Below, one piece after another: positions 1-12,790 of a stretch of DNA of 64,000 nt. The position numbers were made by a program, and so were the translations under genes. Source of the DNA: Phorcus lineatus (Eukaryota > Mollusca > Gastropoda > Trochida > Trochidae); NCBI GenBank assembly GCA_921293015.1, contig OV121084.1:19224960-19288959 (forward strand). The letters run 5' to 3'. The notes below the pieces were generated by a model, which saw nothing but the letters and a program-made list of their open reading frames with translations, had not been told where the DNA came from and did no database searches. How positions within the stretch are numbered: the stretch's first letter is position 1; each line of letters opens with the position of its first letter.

Positions 1-797
1 CACTGGTCACTACAATACCTGCTCTGGTCGCTACAATACCTGGGACTGACCAGTCATTTAGCCACCCGGGGTGCAGACTAAGGCCACCGGCCAGTGTGCG
101 TCCACTCAATGCAAGTGTCATCCTATTGTCAATCTCACTCTCTAATTGATAAGCAGACCTCCTCTCATTGTCCGGCCACTGGACGGTGGTCAAACCCTTC
201 ATTGGATCACTAGCTAACAATCAGACACTGAGCTCATTGTCAAAGAGAATAGTAATTTTCTGGATCTAGTTTCAAATCAAAGTTGTCTTTGTAATTAAAT
301 ATGCAGATTGATGAGTGCTGATTGACGTAGAAGACAATTATTCTATTTGGACGTGCTATATTGAACCTTGAAATATTCATCATTGCCATCTTGTCCATTC
401 AAATTGGCACAAAGATTTAGCATCTGTAGTGATTCTGACAAATTAAAATGTTACACTTATCATTATCAACACTGGTTGGTCATGCCTTTTGCTAATTTGT
501 AGAGCAATCAAGCTTGATCATTTGGATCAAAAACATAATGAAAAAAAAGTATAATTCTTTAAAATAAAACGACTCCAACAAACTTAAAATAAATTTTGAA
601 TATTCCTTATTTTATTGGGAAAGAGTTTTCCTTACTGAACCAAAATGAGGAACAAAAATGTTACTTTTACTTGGAAAAAAGTGGAAAAGCGTGTCAATCT
701 AAATCTTAGAAGGGATGGGAAGGCAATATATATAGATATCTTTAAGAATAGATTGAAAGCGATACTGTTACTTATGGAACAGAGGGTTAGGTTATAA

Positions 798-899
798 CAG
801 TTACTTAAGAGAAAAGACTGTTTCACAGTTACTTAAGAGAAAAGACTGTTTAACTGTAACTTTAAGAGAAAAGACTGTTTAACTGAAACTTTAAGAGGA
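798..899. repeat. Tandem repeat, 28-bp unit, about 3.6 copies
   Basis: The word CTTAAGAGAAAAGACTGTTT recurs with starts spaced 28, 28 and 29 bp (units beginning near 798, 826, 854 and 883). The first two units are nearly identical and the later ones diverge (CTGTAACTTTAAG, CTGAAACTTTAAG). It is a short intronic minisatellite with no coding content. Confidence 0.85.
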
Positions 900-2639
900 A
901 CTTGGTGAAGCATTATCTCAGGTGAATGGATGTTGACTGACATGTCCTGGATGTCCGTTTCGGACACTCCACACTACAGTTGCGAGTGTCCAGCTGGGAC
1001 TGACCACACAAACATCATCCCCCCTCTCCATCTCTTTGTTTGGACACCAGTAACAACCCACTACTAACTACTATCTGCCTAGGCTTGATGTATACATAAT
1101 TCACTTATCACATTTGCTTCTTATACTAATATTTGTTCATCCGCTTGACTTGACATTTGAATATATAAGAAATTAAGTTTACAAGAGTTCAGTCAAAGAT
1201 ATATAGGTCATAGATAAGTTATACTTGATTTAGTCGCATTTGTTTTTTTAAAATAATCATGTAGTACACCATGAATATTTTACCCTAGTATTTCAAGTCG
1301 ATATCATTATTTGTTTGATCCCATTGTTTTTTTTGATTTAATGATTTATTCATTAAGAATTGTCACATACCTAAATAAATCAGTGGAAATGTTTACACAA
1401 AGTATCCAGAAAATTTGAATTCTTTGCACATAATTTGGAGGATGTTTTCCTGTTGCGGACACAGGAGTGAATCTATGATGATTATCAATATGCCATGTAG
1501 GTATGTTAGCTATGGGAATCCACATAGAATTGACATGCTCAACGCTGACAGGCATCATCACATGTCAATTTCAAAATCAACTTTGGCATGAAATTTTCAC
1601 ATTATTATGAGAACAACATTGAGCCTATCTTTCCCAGGCAACCCATTGCTGTTAGTCACTTGTTTGTATGTTGTAAATAGTATTTGAACTTTCAAATTTA
1701 CAAACAAGGAAAAATGTTTTTAAAATTGTAAATGTTACTGTAAATGAAATAATATTTAAGCAGTTGAATTATGAAAGACATTGTAAAAACAATAAAACCT
1801 TTAAAAAAATTATTTTGACACTAGATATGAAATAATGTTTTAATATTATTTGTAAGATTTGAAGCTCTTAACATTTTGATAAGAATTTTTTTAAATTTCA
1901 GTGTTTTACATTTTAGTTTCTGGGATCACCATCCATTTGTACTGTTGTTATTTTTTTTTGTTACATGAGTTTTTTTGACAACTTTACTTAAATAGGAGCT
2001 TTATGGAATGATGAATGGGAACTTATGTAAGTGGTTACATTAAGTTCACTCTTGGGCTTGCAGTAGGAGAAACAGATTTGGAGGAAAGGAATGAGAGGCT
2101 TAATGATATGTGACTCGTCTATTTCAGTCAAAGTCGCATGAAATTATTTACCAGGGGGATAATTTTAGCACAGGTGTATTATCTATGAGAATGCCAGGTA
2201 TCATTAGGATAAGAAGATAATAGCATGCCAGAGCGGGCATCTTTGTGTGCCAGTTGCACTGCTGTGTTGTCTAATCAACTTCTAATGGGTGTAGATATCA
2301 TGTAGATTTCAGTTCTATTGGTGTGCTACTTATATGTTGGAAACGTTGTCTCGTCTGGGACGATAGGTCACATATCCTGATTATTAAGCATTTGGTTTCA
2401 CTCCAAGAAGATAAGCAGACATATATTTGTGCCAAAAATCTGGAGTCAATTCCATGAAGCCGAAAAAATAATAAGAAAATGATCTCTCCATTGATTGAGG
2501 CAATTTTTCTTAATAATGCCTAGATAGGATAATAGAAATTCATAATATAATTCAATTTTACATTAGGGAAAAAGAATAATGGAGATAATTGTAAATATCA
2601 AATTTCAGAAAAAAGCTAAAATGAAGGTTTAACAAAGTA

Positions 2640-2965
2640 TCCTTTTCTGATGACAATAGAAACAGGATCCTTCTAATGGCGGCTGCATAAGCAATACTGA
2701 GGGGCCCACATCAAGGCTTGTGTTTGCATTGCTCCACAAAATACACAGACCAGCTGACTTTGTGATTGGGCGGTCTTTCGTCTATAAATTGTGAAAACAT
2801 TGCCTATTTACCCTTAGTGTTCACGGGAGGGTCAGTGTCACTGAAGTAACTGAATTAGGCAAATCATACATTGACTTGTGAATAGCCCCCATTTCACCCA
2901 TTGTAGGCCATTTAGTTAGTGTGTGCAGAGAACACTGACAATTCCTCTCCTACACACTGCCGCTG
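2640..2965. promoter_or_regulatory. Candidate intronic regulatory block
   Basis: Composition shifts here from AT-rich spacer to balanced, non-repetitive sequence. It contains GATTGGGCGG (an inverted CCAAT box abutting a GC-rich word) and several short direct repeats of TTAGTTAG type. No ORF or splice-bounded exon is visible. Calling it regulatory is inference from composition alone. Confidence 0.2.
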
Positions 2966-4508
2966 TTTGGATATGGTCTCATCATATTTAGTTAGCACCC
3001 AAATATGCTGATACTAAATTTTGATAAGAATAATATTTATGAAAATATTTTCATGATCCTTAAAGAAATTATTTGAAAATATTGAAAAAATATAAATTTG
3101 GGTAAATTTCATAACATATTCAAAATTTTGATTTAAAGCAAATGTTCAATATTCTTAAAATTGTTTTGACAATTGTTTTAATAATATATTCTCAAAACAG
3201 CTATTTCTTCCCCAAAAATTCAACACAACTTTTCCAACAGTCAAAAGGCATCACAATATAAAAATATTCTTTCTTTGAGAATCTCAACAAATGCAATGTA
3301 AAAATGGGAGAAGTGACAATTTTCACTACAGCTATCTATAATGATCTCGGTGCAGTTGGAGGATTTCCTGCTTGTGTTGGGCAGAATTAGGTAATGGCCA
3401 ATGGAAGTGATTATAGCCAACAACGCTTTGACCTTTATAAGCCACCCAGTTAACCAGTGATAATCACATTGGTATATTGTGTGTATGCGATCACACCCCT
3501 ATGACATTTAGGGCTTGCTATATGACAGTTTCGAGGATATTCTAAATGGCCTTCACTTGATCAATGAAAATTGGTTGAAAATTATGGAAATATTTTGTAG
3601 GCTTTGAAAAGTCAATGTTGAATGAAATGTATTACAAAATGTTTATTTCGATCGAGTGATATTGACATCTTTATGCCCTGTTTACTGTTGTTAGGAGTGA
3701 TTTGGAAATGGTGTCATAAAATTGTGGCAAATGACGGTAGATCCCTATCCTATGATATTATATGTTCTGAAGTAGTCATCAAATTTGAGGACGATTTTAT
3801 GATCTTAAACTTACATTTATTCTGACGTTGTTATAGTATTATTGCTTTACAATGAATAATAAAGACTTATTTGCATTGCATTTCCACATTGGGTAGAAAT
3901 CTACATTGATATTTCTCCAAGTTTACGAAAACCAGACACTTAATTTAAACCAGGCAAATCATAATTTCCCTGATCAAATCAAAAAAGAAAATAATTCCTT
4001 ATTATAAATTGCCTCTTAAAATCATAACCCAATCCAACCTATAGTTGGAATAAAACAATTATCTTTATTTCATATCAACTTTTGATACCTTTATTTGAAT
4101 TATTATCTTTCAGATACTTACTTTGAAAATATGTAAAAGTTTTATATTTAATTATTTCGTATTCAAGATGTAATTGTTTTCAAAATAATCAAAATTATAT
4201 CTCATGACATTTACATGTTTTGTAAAAAGAGCAAGTGTTTTTCCTGTTAAAACCTGAAAGATATTCTCCAAATATTATATTCAAATAAGGTTCAAAGTAA
4301 AGAAAATCATAAATTGATCGTAGAATTTCAAAGATGTTGTATTTTCCGCTCAAAGTAGAAATGAAAAAATATCATATTTATGGTTCAAATCATATTTAAT
4401 CCAGATTTCAGCCAGGTGTTGAGAATAAAGCTGAGTATTTTGCCTGGTTAAGTCAGCAATTTAATTAGATGTTGAGAGGGTAGGGCAGGTTTATTTTGAC
4501 GCCGTTAA

Positions 4509-4607
<99 letters not shown>

Positions 4608-4927
4608 TAAGTGCCCTCCACAATCTCTCCTCACAGACCTTAGCGCCATTCCTGGAGATTCTGGTCCAGAGAGAGGCTTGAAGCCTCTTTCTGATGTCAG
4701 AAGGTAGGGTGAAGCCCTGGTAATGAGAGGGGCCCTCCTTGTCCAGTAGTGACGTGGTCCTTGAGAGGGGACACCAGACTGCCTGACAACCAGGCTTCTA
4801 ATTAGACTTGCGCACTTTATCCCTCGTCACCACCACCAGAATATGGAGCCCGGTCTACGGCCTTGTCACTTTGGTCTTTATTAAGTTGTCAATTGTATGT
4901 CTGTGATGTTCACATTGCTTTTGTTAA

Positions 4928-5110
4928 AGTCGTTTTAATACTTTCATAAGTTTTGGTAGGTAATTCTTGAAATTTATCTGCCAAGTAAAAGTCGTTTTAA
5001 TGATTTTTGAAGATCTTGGAGTGAAAGTTGAAATTCATCTGACAAGTTCAAGTTGTTCAAATACTCTTTGTTTTTATGAGTCATTTTGAAGTAGGCTTGT
5101 TACAAAATTA
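4928..5110. repeat. Decayed tandem repeat, about 61-62 bp unit
   Basis: The words AGTCGTTTTAATACTTT (4928), AGTCGTTTTAATGATTT (4990) and AGTTGTTCAAATACTC (5051) are spaced 62 and 61 bp. Each is followed by a Tgg-aAtT-a-cTgacAAGT-like tail. Divergence is high, so copy number is uncertain, and weaker similarity may continue to about 5400. It has no coding potential. Confidence 0.5.
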
Positions 5111-6379
5111 AAAATGTGTTGGTCATCATGTTTTTAGTTTATCTTTTATAGATATTTTGTCTGCAGTTTTTAGTCAAGTATTACCACAGTCACTTTTGAG
5201 AACTTGGGATTAGTTCTTGTCAAAGTCATGTTATTTGTCTGTATGTGGTTTTGTAGAATACCTTGAATTGATTGGTCCGTAAGTCTTAACACAATTTGTT
5301 AGCTCTGGAGGTTACCTTTCAAAATGATTTACTTTTTACACCAGTACATTTTATTTGAATAGTCTTCAATCGCTCCTTATGATAACAGTCATTTACTTTT
5401 GTCAGTAAAAAGTCCTTACATTTTATTAATATTTTAAATTGTGAAGTTTTTTTCTCATAATGATTTTAAATGCCATGAACAGCTTTAATGTTTTGTTAAG
5501 AATCAAATATGCAAAAGGAAGGTTTTGATACCAATTGTTATGGAATATGAAGTAGGAGGTTTATAGGGACGTAAAATGTCAGGTAGAGGTGTAGTTATAT
5601 TAATATAAATGCCATGTTGATATAATTGAGGAAGGTGAGAGTAGGGGAAGAGTGCCTTATCAAGGTGAACATGTCCATTGCAAAAAGACATTTCTCCTGC
5701 AATGTACGTGTAATCAATTTCACTCTCACTGGTCCATTTAACCAACACTGTTTAGTTCTCTATCAAACATGCTACACGATAACCTTGCCTGATTTCTTCA
5801 CTAAAGTGCATTCCAGCTTGCAAGTATGTTATCGCTGGATATATCAAATTTGTTGATTGTTTTACGGCTTAGTTGAATTGTTTTCCTAGGGCTGGTTTAG
5901 TTAATGTGGATTCTTTTTACCAGGTAAATCTATATCATTTTTGTAATCTGGTTTAGTGGTCAAAGGTCATAATTTCAGGTCAGGGGTGAAAAAGGTACCA
6001 AGTACTTTTATTTAGAGATAAAGCAATCGGCCTTAACAAAAATAAAATTATCATATTTTACAAGCAAGATTTAGAAACTCTTATATGTATTGAGGGTTGT
6101 AATATTTGTGAGAAGTTATTGATATGTATTTGTTGCATTGTGCTATAGAACAAAAATGATTGGAGTTTGTATTGTGTAGAAAAATTTGGACCTAATTTCT
6201 CTTATTTTTTTGGTCAACTTCCGCATAAAATTTTTAATATTAAACATCAATGCAATTTTTTATTTAAGAATGAAATTGTTAAAAAAAATTAAGATGAAAT
6301 CAAAACTATCTTATTTTGAATCAAGACGGTGATATTGTATCAGAAATGTGATGATAGGCCTTTAGTTACATCCTTCTTA

Positions 6380-6660
6380 TGAGAAAAGCCAGGAAATGAT
6401 AAAGAGTGTCGAGTATGGATTTACTCCAAATTATCAAGACACACTTAAAGTTTGGTGTCCCAATTGCACAACGCGGCACATACACAATATAACTGCCCTG
6501 TGTGACACTCAGTGCTATCAGTGGCTATACAGGCAGGTAAACACAGGTCAAAACCGAGTGACACATGCTGAAAGGTTCAAAGGTCGTTGTGGGTGATATC
6601 TGCGAGGTACATGTAACTCGCGATGCGAAGGACCGCACATGATCTTAGTGTGTGTGAATA
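6380..6660. promoter_or_regulatory. Candidate intronic regulatory block with near-palindrome
   Basis: This is a balanced, CpG-bearing stretch inside an AT-rich region. It holds a 20-bp near-palindrome at 6602-6621 (GCGAGGTACATGTAACTCGC), self-complementary except for one mismatched pair and centred on TACATGTA. A 66-codon ORF crosses it but has no splice or codon evidence. A regulatory role is inferred only. Confidence 0.22.
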
Positions 6661-6840
6661 ATATGAGACAGTGGTTCATTCAGTGCAGTTCACAAATAAC
6701 AAACAATTTCTGAAATCACATCGAAAAAATAATTATGTCTATATTTTTAGACTGTAAGACATGATATTCCTGCAAATTATTCATATAACTGTATAGATTA
6801 GACTGGTTAGTGTGCGTTTGTCCAGTTATTGGTAAGACGG

Positions 6841-6899
6841 TTTTAATTAGAGTGATTATCAGGGGTTTATTTTAATTAGTGTGATTACCAGGGGTTTGT
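6841..6899. repeat. Direct duplication, 29 bp, two copies
   Basis: TTTTAATTAGWGTGATTAYC followed by AGGGGTTT occurs twice in tandem (from 6841 and from 6870) with two substitutions. Each copy carries a TAATTAG homeodomain core, so the duplication doubles a potential binding site. Confidence 0.75.
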
Positions 6900-7020
6900 C
6901 AAGACTTAAAGAGACGTGTGTTGATGGTGCTGGGGAGTGTTGTTGTGTGATGTTAGTGCGCTTATCCTCGTACTTTGTCGGGATCAGACTGATCTACACT
7001 GATATATTTCATGTAGGTAG

Positions 7021-7030
7021 CTGTCAATCA
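7021..7030 (-). promoter_or_regulatory. Perfect PBC:MEIS/PREP (DECA) motif
   Basis: CTGTCAATCA is the exact reverse complement of TGATTGACAG, the consensus bound by PBX with PREP/MEIS heterodimers. It sits in a balanced block (about 6900-7100) within the Meis intron, which would allow autoregulation. A 10-mer can occur by chance in a window of this size, so function is unproven. Confidence 0.4.
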
Positions 7031-7289
7031 CTCCTGACGGGCAGGACAAGCCCACTCAGAGAAAGATGTCCACCGTCATTTGTCATCCATGTGGCTTCAA
7101 ACCTTAAAATGTTCAATTAACAATGTATTTAATTCTTTAAAACAATTTTTTTCATTAAATGTTTAAATCTGACACGATATATTTCAAGAAAATTATTCCC
7201 ATCTCTTAGTTAAATATTTTTTCTTGTAGATCAATGTATCACTCAAAGTAAATTGTGATGTTATGATATATACAAGTGAAATGTACATT

Positions 7290-7640
7290 GCCATATACAA
7301 GGGGAAGTGATATCAGCGACCAAGTATGCAGTGTTATCGTCCTGGTTAGTTCTGGCCAGGCTGGTGATGGCTGTATCTATCTGTGTTGATCGCCTGGCAC
7401 GAGTGAAGTTGCTATTGAACATGGTCTGGCGCTAACCCTCGCTCTGGCTGCCGAAGAAATACCCCTAGAGCATTTCTTCAACAGTGCAATTGACAAGGTC
7501 AAAATATTTTGGCGTAACTCTTTTAACTTTATAGCAACAAGAAACCCACAGGGTTTGTCAATCTTTGAACCAACGCGAGCTCTGGGAATTTGTCATGTCG
7601 ATCGGTTCTTACACATTTTCTAAATAGCAGAACCAAACCT
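7290..7640. promoter_or_regulatory. Candidate intronic regulatory block
   Basis: Non-repetitive, balanced sequence including GTGTTGATCGCCTGGCACGAG and CATGTCGATCGGTTC, flanked on both sides by AT-rich tracts. No ORF of note is present. The block is identified from composition only. Confidence 0.18.
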
Positions 7641-8199
7641 AGATCTATTTTATCCATTATATTTGCTATGTCATTTTTTTGATTTTGAAAATAATTATGA
7701 GAGGGTTGGTTTTTTAAAAATATTTTTACTGCAAATTGGTTTGATTAAAACAAATATGTTATTAAGGTATCTATATTGGATCAGTGATAAGAAAATGAAA
7801 ATAATGTGTTAAATCTGGGTTGGTAGTAAACATGGCCCATGTACATTATCAAGGGGAATAGAGACTTCTTTTAGTCGGGAATGCTAAGAATGTTTATGGC
7901 TTATCTGAGGAGGGGGAAATTATCTCTACTGGCTACAGTGGCCATTATGATTTTGGCACTCACTGTTGGCATTTATTTCCTCCGTGTAGCTAGCAGAGAA
8001 GATTGTTTTCAGGGGAGATAACTCATCTCATGATTACATGAGTCAGGTTGAAAATACACACAGGCAACAATTATAGTTGAATTTATGGCATTTATGAAGT
8101 GTGGTTACTTTTCAAATTTTGATGCTATCAGCAAATGTAAATTTTCTTGACATTGGTGAAGAGTGAAATTTACATTTTCAGTATGTATGGCAATGTGTC

Positions 8200-8940
8200 T
8201 TTAAGTTTGTATCGCCAGCCTGTTAGCTCTTAGCTGATAATGATCTTTCTTCTGGGTTATTTGGCCGGACAAAAGAATCATCCAGTGAATAGGAGGACTG
8301 TTAAAAGTTTTCAAATTGAGGATCTGACAAGAATAGTGTTTTGGCCAATATAGATGTTCAGTGACCCCAGACAAGGCCCGTGACTCTTTGCGCCTGTTTC
8401 CCCACAGTTTCGTCAGGCTGTGTGGAGAGAGTTGAAGACTATCTGGCAATGTATCAATGATCCCTATACCTCTAATTGTAACCCCACCATTTGAGCAGCA
8501 AGCCAGCTCTCCCAAATGAGGCAAAATCACAATGGATGACGGCAAAATCACAAAAAAGAGCAACAGCCAGTCTAGGCTTTGTCAGCCGTGAATTCATTGA
8601 ATGGACTAACAATGGCACGCACCCGGGTGGAAAGATTGCTTCAGGCTTGGCTTTGTGCACATCTGGGTAACCCGTTGCCAGTTCAGAGGGGTCCTTTATC
8701 AAAATGATTCTTTTTCCAAAATGGAATCATTTTGATAAAGCCAGTCTTAAGGAATGTATGTCAGTGTGTTGGAGGTGTTGTCAGTTTCATCTCTGCCCTT
8801 GTCAATATCATCGTAGGTTTAGCGAGTTGTCTCTCGGCTGTAGGTCAGTTTTGTGTTGATATACAGACAGTGTGGGCTGGGGGACCTCTCACTCACTCTC
8901 ACTGGGTGTCAGTGGGCCTTTTCGCACTGTAGAGTTAGGC
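8200..8940. other. Mixed intronic segment with hairpin; possible old element
   Basis: The segment is non-repetitive apart from a doubled GGCAAAATCACAA word (about 8520 and 8541) and the perfect inverted repeat at 8694-8740. A 120-codon minus-strand ORF spans 8201-8563, but it has no recognisable domain and overlaps other short ORFs. I treat it as non-coding. It could be a relic of a small mobile element or ordinary intron. Confidence 0.25.
8694..8740. repeat. Perfect 17-bp inverted repeat (hairpin), 13-nt loop
   Basis: CTTTATCAAAATGATTC at 8694-8710 is exactly complementary to GAATCATTTTGATAAAG at 8724-8740. The arms are only 13 nt apart and the flanks do not pair, so this is a compact cruciform or RNA hairpin. 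It is too short and AT-rich to call a microRNA precursor. It may be two termini of a deleted miniature transposon left back to back. Confidence 0.8.
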
Positions 8941-9240
8941 TTTACCACCATGCCTTTCCCCACCTATCCAAGGAATCCTTCTCTAACAATCCTCCTATCC
9001 ATCCTACAGTATTCTACTCTCAAGCATTCCCTCCCAATCCTAAATGACTCTATCCCCAAACATTCTTATAGTATGCTACACGATGCTACCCCCTAATATT
9101 CCAACCCATGCACATACAGCTCCAATATTAAGCATCCCTCCCGATGCAACAGTATTCTACCCCAAAGCATCCCCACACCACCCCACCCTTTAGAGCTTAT
9201 CATTAAAGTTTCCTGCCCCTACCTACAATATCTTTCTTAT
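8940..9240. repeat. Pyrimidine-rich decayed repeat tract
   Basis: The + strand is strongly C/T/A-biased, with recurring AGCATYCC, TATTCTAC and CCTCCC words at irregular spacing (for example near 9008, 9023, 9131, 9152 and 9167). It looks like an eroded minisatellite. No gene is seen. Confidence 0.4.
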
Positions 9241-9289
9241 TTATACCGCTTGTTATTGTTTATGGGCCATGAAAGAAATCCACAAACAA

Positions 9290-10480
9290 ATAATTTGACC
9301 ATAAATAGATGTTACGCAAGTTAATGATGGCACCGAGTGTCAAGAACAATCAGAGGAGTAGAGCTAAAACTGCCATTGAATCATGAAAACGCAATATAGT
9401 TTTTATGAGGTAAGCGTCGACAGCAGATAACATTTAGCAGAGTTCTTATGAAATGTATGTATGGTAGTGGCGGGACGCTGCCATTCTCAGTGAGGTGCCG
9501 AGCTCGGGCTTTACTTATCTCGTTGCTATCACAGCGCATTATGGGGAGCAGTCCTGCTACCGACTTGAATAAGCAGCTAGATTGATTTGATTTTCGTTTC
9601 ACATGCAACCTCACAACACCCTGTGGATTTTGGAAACTCTTGGAGTGTCGAGTCTGTCTGCATGGCTTGAGCAACAGGGGCTAATACTGGCAGATCAACA
9701 GGGTTAAGTATAAGCGAGCGGTCCAACTTGCAACCTGGTGAAAGCCAATTAAATCTACTCCCTGGAAGCGTTTGTCACAGACTGGCAATTATTCCTCAGG
9801 AGGTCTGAGGTAGCGGCTCAGGAGGAGCTAATGATGTCGAGAAGTCTCGCTGACTTACATGTATTTATTTCAATTACTAACTCCCCATACTTTGCCTGCC
9901 CTCGCAGTTTAAAACACACATATGTAACCCCAAGCCAAGAACTTCACTTGTGAGCCATAAAAGACTTAATTAAGATAGTTTGCAAGATATTTATCGCTAA
10001 TTCTGACCCTAAATGACATCCAATGAAATGAACACAAGCAGTATCATAAGAAGCTGATTATAAAGAAGATTAGTTGTTAGGGAGATGCAATACGAGAGGG
10101 TGTGTATGAGGTAGGTACCCGATATTAGCATCCAAATCCGGGGTCACACAACAGTTGTAATGACTTTCAGCTTCCCCTGGCAGCCAGTATTTTTATCAGC
10201 AGAGTCCCATTTTTCGCAGGCAGCCCCTCGTCAATCGTGGCTGATTATTAACAAGGAAACTGATCATGTTTCATATCGGGCAGCAGCAGCACTGCTGTAT
10301 AGAATATTGCTGTGAAATGAAGCAAATAATAAATTCAATAATTACATGGGGAACAAAAATGGTTTATCGAAAAGAGCTGGGTTTTTTAACCATGGTTGAG
10401 GGGTCTCATCTTCTGTGGCCACCTTTGTGTGAAATAAGGCATTAACTGGAGGCAACTGCAAGCATATCGCTTCACTGAGA
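9290..10480. promoter_or_regulatory. Candidate regulatory cluster A in the Meis intron
   Basis: About 1.2 kb of balanced, CpG-bearing, non-repetitive sequence. Notable pieces are the CACCGAGTGTCAAGAACAAT region near 9331, GAGGTAGCGGCTCAGGAGGA near 9807, and the TCGTGGCTGATTATTAACAA area near 10226 with a TGATTATTAA homeodomain-type core. The 97-codon minus-strand ORF at 9381-9674 lacks splice sites and domain similarity and is not called. Long uniform complexity without codon periodicity suits a cluster of conserved non-coding elements. Confidence 0.35.
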
Positions 10481-10489
10481 AATAATTGA

Positions 10490-11040
10490 GAGTCTAGACA
10501 AGCGATTCCAAGACGTTCCCCTCTCTCCCCCTCCCCGCAAGTTGTGGGTAGGTTCTCACCCCTGTAGCTTCCAGTCTTACATCAAATCTGCTTCACTTCA
10601 TTCCCAGTTTTCTTCCTTATATTCTTTGTCTTATTGGCTCCAGTGTCCCACAAACTTATTAACAGCATCTACACTTGTTTTCATTTCCTTTATCCTCTTA
10701 TGAAATCATATCTAGAAAATGAAACTCTAAAGGCATGACAGCATGAAACATGAGCATCGGAATCATGTCTCCATATATAAAACTAACACATTTCCCTCAA
10801 TTGCAGTGACCTAAAATATATGGAAGCCTAGCAGTGATTTCATTTGTGAAATTGTATAAGTTTTGCAAATCATTGAAATATCCAAATATTATGTAACATC
10901 ATATGAGTAACTTGTAATCTTTTTCAAATGTGAAGTTGAAATATTTTTTTCACCTTTAAAGTCAACATCAGTATGTATACACCAACTAACAAAAGCTCAA
11001 ATATGCAACTCTTCATAAAGCTAATCCTTGCTTTGCCTAG
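10490..11040. other. Intronic spacer
   Basis: It begins with a C-rich tract (10514-10542, CCCCTCTCTCCCCC then TCCCC). The rest is AT-biased sequence without repeats, exons or recognisable sites. Confidence 0.5.
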
Positions 11041-11059
11041 TTTGTCCTTGGTCTCAACA

Positions 11060-12300
11060 TTCCAGTAGGATCCCCACCCCAGTGGGAGCCTCAACCCCCA
11101 CCCACCCATCCTTACCTACTCCAGTGCTCCTTGCCTCCTGACCGGTGCTTGTTTATCTTGAGGACGTGGCATGATTCACTCCCCAATAACACTCGCCATC
11201 ACAGTTTACCTGGGGAATTAAATCATCGTGGAGACGCTGCAATGATTTATGATCATCAAAAGGGGGCTTTTTATGGTAATTGTGAGGGCTCTTCACCTAC
11301 AGGTTCCAGTTTCATGATGACTATAAATGCGTCTGCGCCATATCGCAATCGTCAAATATTTACCAAAAAGCGCAGCTGCCTTGGAGGAGTCGAGGGGAGA
11401 CTTGAGATCGGGTACACAAAATGTGCCCAGCTCCCAATCAGACCAACACGGCCATACCTCTCCTCATGTAAAATAAACTCTCAAGTCTCACATTTATACA
11501 CCAGCTGTATCAAGCATCCTATAAACTAAAAACCTAAAACATTTATTGAGAAGATGGCCCGTTTCTTGAATAAAGTCGATTGACTTTGAAATCAGGAAAA
11601 TAACATAATATCCTTTGATAAGGCTAATCATTGAGCATATGCATTTTCTGAAAGGTCCTAATTAGCCTTGATTAGTTAAAGATTGTCAACAAGAATTATC
11701 ATTCAATGAAAAAGAGGAATATATCAGAAATTACTGTAATTTTCCTTGTCGGCGTTTTACTGCTGCTACTCCTTCCGGAGTAATAAGTGGTCTTGAAAAC
11801 ACAGCTCCTTCTTTAATGGATAGGCTATGGAAGTCACTGCTTACATGCCCTAGGCTTGCTATTAAGCTAATTTTCTTAAGTTGTGCTTGTGAAGAGGAGA
11901 GGGCCGAAGGCAGAACAGCATATGACACTAGTGCGAGTCAAGCATCCTCATGATTATCACAGCTTTATGGGCGATATCATCTCCATATCATGACTTCCTT
12001 CAGCTACTTTACCTTTTTATCCTGCGCCGATACCAGATATTGTCTTTTATCAAATCACTGAAATTGACACATTGGTGTCATCGTGGGCTGCAAATTACCT
12101 CCCCTGATTAGACAGTCTGCTATTGGGTAATGCAAGATTTGAAGACAGAATAAGCACAGGGCAACTGTTTTATTGACACGTGTCATATTCCAGCCCGAGG
12201 CTTATAGAGAGAGTCGCACGACAACTAAATGGAAACATTGGAGAAATTGTAGCCTCTATTACCGGCTTTGCTGTACAGGGTTTCTAGTTTACAGTACAGT
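11060..12300. promoter_or_regulatory. Candidate regulatory cluster B in the Meis intron
   Basis: A C-rich tract (11071-11109) opens the cluster, and three balanced stretches follow. These include CATCGTGGAGACGCTGCAAT (11223), the TGCTACTCCTTCCGGAGTAA area (11764) with its near-palindromic TTCCGGAG, and the TCATGATTATCACAGC area (11949). The 132-codon ORF at 11131-11529 has no domain or splice support. Non-coding regulatory content is inferred. Confidence 0.3.
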
Positions 12301-12790
12301 CATTAACTCCAAACATGCTTACAAGTGTCGATTTAATCTCCAAATGACATACTATTTCTTTAATTGCAATTTCATATTCAGGTTTCAGATTTATACCTTT
12401 TTTATTGTTTAGTAATTAATTTCATAAGGTTTTTATGCTGATATATTTATGGTTTGCCTGTGGCTGTTTTACTGGGGGTTGTGAGACTAGTCACATTTCT
12501 CGTCCTTATTTAATTGTATCCACTTTTTGTTAGACACTTGAACACCTCCCTTGACACATGACATTTTTCAGTCTTCAAACAAATTTATCTGTAAACTGCA
12601 ATAAATGAATGTATTTTTAACTGTTTACTGTGCAAGCATTTTATTGTGTTGATTAAAGATATAAATTAATTTTAATGTTAATGAATCAATGGTTTTTAAA
12701 CCCTTTTTTTGGAGGGGAATAAAAATCTAAAATTTCATTGCAAAGTGAAAATTTCATTTGAAAATCAGACATTTGATTTGATCGATTAAC
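12300..12790. other. AT-rich intronic spacer
   Basis: AT-biased sequence with T-runs. I see no repeat array, exon or strong motif. Confidence 0.55.

Noticed and set aside
8201-8702. Minus-strand ORFs of 120 and 76 codons
   Set aside because: They overlap in different frames, have no domain or exon structure, and lie within the Meis intron.
11131-11529. 132-codon plus-strand ORF
   Set aside because: No recognisable domain and no acceptor or donor in a suitable frame; its composition equals that of the surrounding non-coding block.
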